From CAYOHR01 sp964512145 (lineage in GTDB: Bacteria > Bacteroidota > Bacteroidia > Flavobacteriales_G > JALEGO01), in contig CAZEIM010000033.1 of NCBI GenBank assembly GCA_964512145.1, positions 1-31,154 on the forward strand: a stretch of DNA of 31,154 nucleotides, read 5' to 3'. This document shows positions 25,973 through 31,154 of the stretch, in pieces (within the stretch, counting starts at the first letter, position 1; every line of letters starts with the position of its first letter). The translations under genes and the position numbers were made by a program. The notes under the pieces were generated by a model, which was not told where the DNA came from, ran no database searches, and worked only from the letters and a program-made list of their open reading frames with translations.

Positions 25973-26506
25973 GTGAGTACCCAGATGTTAAATACTAAAG
26001 AAAAATTACATAAACGATGGATAATATTTCTTTCTGTATTTATTCCAATGGCTGTTGCGCTATTATTTAAGGTTAAAATTGAAGGATTTGATTTTAGTTT
26101 TTTACCGCCTATTTATGCAGGCATTAATGGTTTAACCTTCTTTTTATTGCTTTTAGCGGTATATTATATTAAAAATGGTAGCCGAAAAAAACATGAAAAT
26201 ATTATGAAAACCTGTTTGGGTTTATCATCCTTGTTTCTTCTAATGTATATTGCATATCATATGACATCAGATCCTACACCATATGGGGGTAGTGGATGGG
26301 TAAAAAATATGTATTATTTTATTTTAATATCACACATCGTGCTATCTGTAGTAATTATTCCTTTGGTTTTGATTACATATAGTAAGGCTTTTTTACAACA
26401 CTTCGAATTACATAAAAAATGGGCAAAAATAGCTTTTCCCTTATGGTTATATGTTACATTTACAGGAGTATTAGTATATTTAATGATATCACCTTACTAT
26501 GAATAA
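25973..26506 (+). CDS. DUF420-family membrane protein (CtaM-like oxidase assembly factor)
   Basis: A 177-residue protein with five predicted helices. The sequence matches the DUF420 pattern: PPIYAGINGLTFFLLLLAVYYIKNG near the second helix, a YHMTSDPTPYGGSG loop, then HIVLSVVIIPLVLITYSKAF and HKKWAKIAFPLWLYVTFTGVLVYLM. In Gram-positive bacteria, DUF420 protein CtaM is needed for caa3/aa3 oxidase assembly; its place here right after the Sco gene fits that. The start may be GTG at 25973 or ATG at 25985. Its last eight bases overlap the next gene. Confidence 0.88.
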   Translation: MSTQMLNTKEKLHKRWIIFLSVFIPMAVALLFKVKIEGFDFSFLPPIYAGINGLTFFLLLLAVYYIKNGSRKKHENIMKTCLGLSSLFLLMYIAYHMTSDPTPYGGSGWVKNMYYFILISHIVLSVVIIPLVLITYSKAFLQHFELHKKWAKIAFPLWLYVTFTGVLVYLMISPYYE

Positions 26507-26744
26507 AAAAACTGTGATTTTTACGTTGTTATTATTTATTATAACTTTTTTTGCAACAAACTTTAATCTGCAAGCACAATGCGCTATGTGTAAAACTATT
26601 GTTGAAACAAATAAAGAAAATGGCGGGAGTATTTCGGATGGATTAAATTCCGGGATATTATATTTAATGATAATTCCATATTTGGCCATGGCTACAGTTG
26701 GCTATTTGATTTATAAAAGCAATAAACAAAAACGAACTATTTAA
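26499..26744 (+). CDS. Small CxxC membrane protein of the oxidase operon, function unknown
   Basis: An 81-residue protein with an N-terminal hydrophobic signal or anchor (about 4-26), a short loop with Cys28 and Cys31 (QCAMCKT) on the outer side, and a C-terminal helix (about 53-72) ending in a basic tail. Its first eight bases (ATGAATAA) overlap the end of the DUF420 gene, so it is translationally coupled to the oxidase genes. I recall similar short QCAMC proteins with GILYLM-type helices at this position in Bacteroidota. A role in metal or redox handling for oxidase assembly is inference. A minus-strand reading of the same DNA is a shadow. Confidence 0.8.
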   Translation: MNKKTVIFTLLLFIITFFATNFNLQAQCAMCKTIVETNKENGGSISDGLNSGILYLMIIPYLAMATVGYLIYKSNKQKRTI

Positions 26745-26754
26745 ATGATAAAAT

Positions 26755-27261
26755 ATGCTTTCTAAAAAAATTGAAAAAGCTCTTAACGAGCAAATTAAAA
26801 TTGAGGCTGAGTCTTCTCAGTTTTATTTAGCAATGGCCTCATGGGCTGAAACTAAAGGATTTTCTGGAGTAGCTCAATTTTTATATACGCATTCTGACGA
26901 AGAACGAATGCATATGTTAAAGTTGATGAAGTTTGTCAATGAAAGAGGAGGGCACGCGCTTTTACCAGCATTATCTAAACCACAAGCTACTTTTAAATCT
27001 ATTTTAGAAGTCTTCCAGAATTTACTTCAACACGAAACTAATGTTACTCAAACGATTAACGAATTAGTTCATATATGTTTACAGGAAAAGGATTACACAA
27101 CACATAATTTTATGCAGTGGTATGTAGCCGAACAAATAGAAGAAGAAGGTTTAGCAAGAACGATAATGGATAAGTTAAAACTAATAGGGAATGACAATGG
27201 AGGCTTATATCTATTTGATAGAGATATTCAAGGATTAATTCCCACAAAAGAGAATATTTAG
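26755..27261 (+). CDS. ftnA: Bacterial non-heme ferritin
   Basis: A 168-residue iron-storage protein that oxidises and stores iron inside a 24-subunit shell. All expected ferroxidase residues are present at E. coli FtnA numbering: Glu17, Tyr24, Glu50, His53, Glu94, Glu126, Gln127 and Glu130. Typical stretches are QIKIEAESSQFYLAMASWAE, HSDEERMHMLKLMKFVNERGG and MQWYVAEQIEEEGLA. It follows the small CxxC gene by 10 nt, so it may share the oxidase transcript; no separate promoter is obvious. Full length. Confidence 0.96.
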   Translation: MLSKKIEKALNEQIKIEAESSQFYLAMASWAETKGFSGVAQFLYTHSDEERMHMLKLMKFVNERGGHALLPALSKPQATFKSILEVFQNLLQHETNVTQTINELVHICLQEKDYTTHNFMQWYVAEQIEEEGLARTIMDKLKLIGNDNGGLYLFDRDIQGLIPTKENI

Positions 27262-27278
27262 TTTTTTTATTTTTATGT

Positions 27279-27302
27279 GCGCATTTAATTTTATTAATGC
27301 GC
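27279..27302 (+). terminator. Weak hairpin after the ferritin gene
   Basis: Arms GCGCATT (27279-27285) and AATGCGC (27296-27302) form a 7-bp stem 17 nt after the stop codon. There is no T run right after it, although a T-rich stretch lies just before. It may be a weak or Rho-dependent end, or a regulatory hairpin. Confidence 0.3.
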
Positions 27303-27355
27303 TAAGCTCAGCATTATTCTACTTTATATGGTAGTATATAATTTTTTATATACAA

Positions 27356-27775
27356 ATGAAGAAATTACCCTTAAAAAAAATTATCGGTCGAGTTGAATGT
27401 ATTGATTTACCAGAATTAAAGCTATATAATGTTGAAGCAAAAATTGATACAGGAGCTTATTCGAGCAGTATTCATATATCCCATGCTGAAGAGTTTTTAA
27501 TACAGGATCAAAAAATTTTAAAAGCTTATATATATGAGAACTCACATTTTTTTTCAAATAACCAAAGTTATATTTTCAAAAATTTTTCTCTAAAAAGGGT
27601 TAAAAGTTCAAATGGAATAACTGAACTTAGATATGTAGTAAAAACAAAAGTTTTACTAAAAGGTAAAAAAATTATTACTCAATTTACTCTTACAGACAGA
27701 AGCGACATGAAATATCCGATTTTATTGGGTAGAAAATTTTTAAAAGGAAAATTTTTAGTTGACGTATCCTTATGA
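27356..27775 (+). CDS. Retropepsin-like protease domain protein (RimB/PF05618-like)
   Basis: A 139-residue single-domain protein of the family often called ATP-dependent zinc protease or RimK/LysX-type, with a retropepsin-like fold. The key motif is DTGA at 31-34 in AKIDTGAYSSSIH, and the family ending is YPILLGRKFLKGKFLVDVS. Family members often sit beside rimK, a glutamate ligase gene, and process poly-glutamate tails; no rimK is adjacent here. There is no signal peptide, so it is cytoplasmic. The ATG at 27356 is preceded by an AT-rich leader with no strong Shine-Dalgarno sequence. The function in this organism is inferred from family only. Confidence 0.8.
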   Translation: MKKLPLKKIIGRVECIDLPELKLYNVEAKIDTGAYSSSIHISHAEEFLIQDQKILKAYIYENSHFFSNNQSYIFKNFSLKRVKSSNGITELRYVVKTKVLLKGKKIITQFTLTDRSDMKYPILLGRKFLKGKFLVDVSL

Positions 27776-27830
27776 TAATTATATTCTGTTAATTTATTAA
27801 TAATTATTTTAAAAATATTAAAATAATAGG

Positions 27831-27838
27831 CAACTTTG
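27831..27838 (+). promoter_or_regulatory. Candidate minus-7 box of the giant T9SS protein gene
   Basis: CAACTTTG is one base off TAnnTTTG and lies about 40 nt before the TTG start at 27880. No minus-33 TTG is seen at the right distance, so confidence is limited. Confidence 0.3.
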
Positions 27839-27879
27839 CATAAAAATTACGATTTAATCCTAGAAAATATCAATATATT

Positions 27880-30800
27880 TTGAAACTCTTATTTACTTAT
27901 TTTATTCTTCTCCTTTCATATTCCACCATATACACTCAAATATACAGTTCAACTTCATCATTTACCGACTTAACGAATTATCCTAATAGAAGCCAACAAG
28001 ATCCGATTTTTATTTTTTGTGATAGTACTAATATTCGATTATCAATTAATGCTCCCAATACTAGCGAACATGTGTTTTATTGGTATAAATATAGCCATAT
28101 TTTACAAAGTTTTGTTTTAATAAAAACAGAAGTTTCTTCCTTAAATTCAACATTATCCAACATAACAGCCGGAGGGTATAAAGTAATAATTAAAAATGAT
28201 CAAGGTATGTTTTTGGGGTGTTATAGAGCATGGGCATTAGTTCCATTGATTGATGTGGATGCATCCATTCAATTATACGAGTGTAATTCTATAGTATTAC
28301 AGGGTGAATATAATATCAATAAAAATTTAGAATATTATGAATTCCCTGAAGACCCTTTTATAATTGATAGCTCCACAGTAGTAAAAGTTTGTTTTGATAT
28401 TGAGCATACGAATGTATCTGATTTAGGTTTTATGTTATGGACACCTAATGGGGTTGGTGTAACCATTAATCCGCACCCACATCCTCAGTTAATTCCTGCA
28501 CAAAATTTGAATTGTAATTCGGGGGATAATATTAATAATCTATGTTTTTCAACGAATATAAGTAATCCTTTTCAGGTTTGTAATTTACCCACACCAATTA
28601 CCGGTAATTATGGTTGGTATAGCGGGGGGATAAACCCGCCTAAGTATCCTGTGTTTAGTAACAATAAATATTTACTTAATGGTGCAAATGCGTATGATAC
28701 AGGCTGGGAGATTCAATTTTTTGATGCTAAAGTTGGAGATATTGGTTTTGTAAAAAATATTGAATTAACTTTTATTAATCCAAATAATAATTCATGCTCA
28801 AATAATGTAATAACACTTTCATCCGGCCCAATTCAATTTATGATTGATGATGCTAAAGACAATTGGAGTAATGCTATTAAATATACTATGCCATCATATT
28901 CATTTATAACAGACCCAAATCCTATATCATTAAATTATATGAATACTGCTCATAATTATATCACTTCTAATCAAAATCAGAGTTGGTTATCTAGCGATAT
29001 TATGCAAAATTTTACGAACAGTAAAGATTTTACGACCCATTACAATAATCCATCTTCAATTTTAGTACAAGATTATATATTTTCAATTGAAGACCAGTAT
29101 GGATGTATTTTTTCAGATACAATAAAATATATACATCAATCTATTAATATTGATTCAGTTAGTTTAGTTCATAATACCTGTACAAATGATAACCAAGGAA
29201 TAATAACTATACATTCCGAATTTGCTTTAGAGTATAGCATTGATAGCGGAAAAACATGGCAAAGCTCAAATATTTTTAACTCCTTACACAGTCGAAAATA
29301 TTACGTTTTTGTAAAAAATAATTTGGGTTGTTTAGATGCTTTGGATGTAGAAATTAAATCAAATGTTATTTTAAATCCTGAATTAAATATTATACACAAC
29401 TCATGCCATGGAGAATGTAATGCCTCAATAAGTATTAATACAACAGGTGGTGTTTCGCCCTATTCGTATATTTGGGGTCATACCTCTACATCCTCATCTA
29501 CGCTTTTTGATTTATGTAGTGGGGTTTATATGCTTACAATTTCAGATGAAACCGGATGTGATAGTATTTTACAAATTGATATTATTAATCCGAATCCTAT
29601 TTCATTTTCAGCTAACATTAATTCCAGCTTATGTGTAGCTAATACCGGAGCTATTGAACTACAAAATCTAGCAGGTGGCACTCCTCCATTTTCATACCTT
29701 TGGAATAATGGTGAAATAACTCCCTCTATTAATCAATTACAATATGGCGTTTACCAGCTTACCATTTCAGACAATAACTATTGCGATACAGTAATTCAGT
29801 TTACTGTGACACCTATTTCTAATCCGGAGTTACAAATAATTAGTTCTAAAAACCAAAATTTGTGTTTTGGGGAGTCCATGATGTTAGAAGCAAATATTAT
29901 GAATGCTCAATTACCCTATGAGGTATTTTGGGATAATGGAACAGTTTCAAATACAATATCTGTTAATCCAACTTCAAACACGTGCTATCATGCCTATGTT
30001 AAAGACGGTAACGAATGTATAAGCGATATTCAATATAAATGTATTGAAGTTCATCCTCCCATTGAAGCAGGAGCTAATATGAATTTAATACTCTGTGAAA
30101 ATCAGCAAACTAAGTTAAAAGCAATTGCCACCGGGGGACATCCCGATTCTACATTAACATATATTTGGAGTGATAATTTAGGGACTGGATCATCGGTAGA
30201 TTATAATATATTAGGTAAATTCCCGGATACTCATCAATGTTATGTTGTTATTTCAGATGGTTGCTCAACTAATGATTCCATTTATTTTACAATTTCATAC
30301 TATGAGCCGCCAAATATTAGGTTCACATCAGATAAGCAAAAAGGATGTACTCCTTTTGAGGTAAACTTCACGAATGAAACAAACATATATTCAAACTGTT
30401 ATTGGAAGTTAAATAATGGCAATGTAATACAAGGATGTTCAAATATCAATTACGTATTTAACGACTCAGGAGAATTTAATGTTGCCTTATATATACATTA
30501 TGGGAATGATTGTTATGACTCTTTAATAAAAAATAATTACATTTCAGTTTCACCAACACCAAAAGTAAATTTTACTTTAAATCCTGATTCACCATCAATT
30601 TATAATACCAATACACTAGCTTCAGATAGTTCAGGTGAGGGTTTAATTTCATGGGAATGGACTCTATATAGTAATTTAAATATTTTAGATACCATAAAAA
30701 CTGGAACAGGAAAAATTTTTCCGATAGATTTTTCCGATTATTTTAATTCTAATTCAGCTCATGAAAGATATTTTGAAGAACAATTTTCATATCCTATTTC

Positions 30801-31154
30801 TTTATCTGTAAAATCACCAAATGGATGTAAAAATTCCTTAACTAGGTATATTCATTTTGATAAAACAAGCACAATATTTCTTCCTAATTCATTTACTCCA
30901 AATGATGATGATATAAATGAATATTTTTACCCAATTACTAGTGGAATTCACCCAACCGAAGATTATGAGTTCACTATTTATGACCGTTGGGGTAAATTGG
31001 TTTTTACAAGTAATAATATACACAATGGATGGGATGGTAAAAACATGTACGAAAATGATATTATATCAAATGGTGTATATTCCTGGATGTTGAAATGTAA
31101 AAACTTGAAAAATCAATTTTTTCAAGAATATGGAAAGGTATTATTATTGAAAAA
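27880..31154 (+). CDS. Giant adhesin-like protein with T9SS type B (gliding-associated) sorting domain, cut by right edge
   Basis: The frame is open without interruption from TTG 27880 (an in-frame TAA lies at 27841) to the last base, giving about 1,091 residues; no stop is reached. Residues 1-19 form a signal peptide (LKLLFTYFILLLSYS). Residues about 168-301 look like a proprotein-convertase P-type beta domain (FDIEHTNVSDLGFMLWTPNG, then TGWEIQFFDAKVGDIGF). Two SprB-type repeats follow (about 508-571 and 582-646: CHGECNASISI, SPYSYIWGH, GVYMLTISDETGC). A PKD-like domain is near 822-892. From about residue 1000, FLPNSFTPNDDDINEYF, FTIYDRWGKLVF, GWDGKN and NGVYSWMLK form the type B sorting domain. 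The end is probably a few codons beyond the window. The protein is expected on the surface, like adhesins linked to gliding; its ligand is unknown. Confidence 0.88.
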   Translation, partial: MKLLFTYFILLLSYSTIYTQIYSSTSSFTDLTNYPNRSQQDPIFIFCDSTNIRLSINAPNTSEHVFYWYKYSHILQSFVLIKTEVSSLNSTLSNITAGGYKVIIKNDQGMFLGCYRAWALVPLIDVDASIQLYECNSIVLQGEYNINKNLEYYEFPEDPFIIDSSTVVKVCFDIEHTNVSDLGFMLWTPNGVGVTINPHPHPQLIPAQNLNCNSGDNINNLCFSTNISNPFQVCNLPTPITGNYGWYSGGINPPKYPVFSNNKYLLNGANAYDTGWEIQFFDAKVGDIGFVKNIELTFINPNNNSCSNNVITLSSGPIQFMIDDAKDNWSNAIKYTMPSYSFITDPNPISLNYMNTAHNYITSNQNQSWLSSDIMQNFTNSKDFTTHYNNPSSILVQDYIFSIEDQYGCIFSDTIKYIHQSINIDSVSLVHNTCTNDNQGIITIHSEFALEYSIDSGKTWQSSNIFNSLHSRKYYVFVKNNLGCLDALDVEIKSNVILNPELNIIHNSCHGECNASISINTTGGVSPYSYIWGHTSTSSSTLFDLCSGVYMLTISDETGCDSILQIDIINPNPISFSANINSSLCVANTGAIELQNLAGGTPPFSYLWNNGEITPSINQLQYGVYQLTISDNNYCDTVIQFTVTPISNPELQIISSKNQNLCFGESMMLEANIMNAQLPYEVFWDNGTVSNTISVNPTSNTCYHAYVKDGNECISDIQYKCIEVHPPIEAGANMNLILCENQQTKLKAIATGGHPDSTLTYIWSDNLGTGSSVDYNILGKFPDTHQCYVVISDGCSTNDSIYFTISYYEPPNIRFTSDKQKGCTPFEVNFTNETNIYSNCYWKLNNGNVIQGCSNINYVFNDSGEFNVALYIHYGNDCYDSLIKNNYISVSPTPKVNFTLNPDSPSIYNTNTLASDSSGEGLISWEWTLYSNLNILDTIKTGTGKIFPIDFSDYFNSNSAHERYFEEQFSYPISLSVKSPNGCKNSLTRYIHFDKTSTIFLPNSFTPNDDDINEYFYPITSGIHPTEDYEFTIYDRWGKLVFTSNNIHNGWDGKNMYENDIISNGVYSWMLKCKNLKNQFFQEYGKVLLLK

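Noticed and set aside
29447..29638. Short plus-strand frame inside the giant type B protein
   Set aside because: The in-phase SprB-type repeats run through this stretch in the other frame, so the short frame is a shadow.
1..31154. CRISPR arrays, insertion sequences, prophage, tRNA or rRNA genes
   Set aside because: No regularly spaced direct repeats, transposase or integrase motifs, or cloverleaf/rRNA signatures were seen in any intergenic gap.

Overview
This window is chromosomal DNA of a low-GC (about 30% by eye) member of the Bacteroidota. Four things point there: two surface proteins with type IX secretion system (T9SS) C-terminal sorting domains, one of type A and one of gliding-associated type B; Bacteroidota-style lipoproteins and beta-barrel proteins; promoter-like boxes close to TAnnTTTG; and a cytochrome oxidase locus in the gene order I know from this phylum. 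I cannot place the genus. The window is gene-dense. No stretch over 300 bases lacks a gene, and I saw no rRNA, tRNA, CRISPR array, transposase or integrase.

Layout. 1-4823: two paralogous helical-repeat proteins of unknown function (the first cut by the window edge) flank a minus-strand T9SS surface protein carrying dockerin-like and cohesin-like modules. 5024-11909: a tightly packed plus-strand run of an LpxL/HtrB-type lipid A acyltransferase, RarA, a lipoprotein, an outer-membrane barrel protein and KdsA. Junctions are overlapping, abutting or 9 nt long. A DUF4249-like lipoprotein follows 59 nt later. Two of these genes serve lipopolysaccharide synthesis, so the barrel and lipoproteins probably also work in the envelope. 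12071-13969: dnaK alone, ended by a strong terminator. 14087-18056: a class A penicillin-binding protein with an unexpected four-cysteine insert, the A subunit of a 3-oxoacid CoA-transferase without its B subunit, and a secreted protein of unknown function. 18053-22288: an ECF sigma factor on the minus strand, divergent from uvrA, then a minus-strand hypothetical gene.

22393-26744: the late part of a cytochrome c oxidase operon: heme O synthase, two subunit III proteins, subunit IV, a Sco copper chaperone, a DUF420/CtaM-like assembly protein and an 81-residue membrane protein with a CxxC motif. Subunits I and II and the cytochrome c reductase are not in the window. 26755-27775: a non-heme ferritin and a small retropepsin-like (RimB/PF05618-type) protein. 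27880 to the right edge: a giant T9SS type B adhesin-like protein, over 1,090 residues, open to the edge and probably only a few codons short of its end.

Most of the window is ordinary core genome. The parts most worth following up are the cysteine-rich insert in the penicillin-binding protein, the unpaired CoA-transferase subunit, the paralog pair around the cohesin/dockerin-like surface protein, and the small CxxC protein of the oxidase operon. I found no convincing undescribed defence or mobile system.
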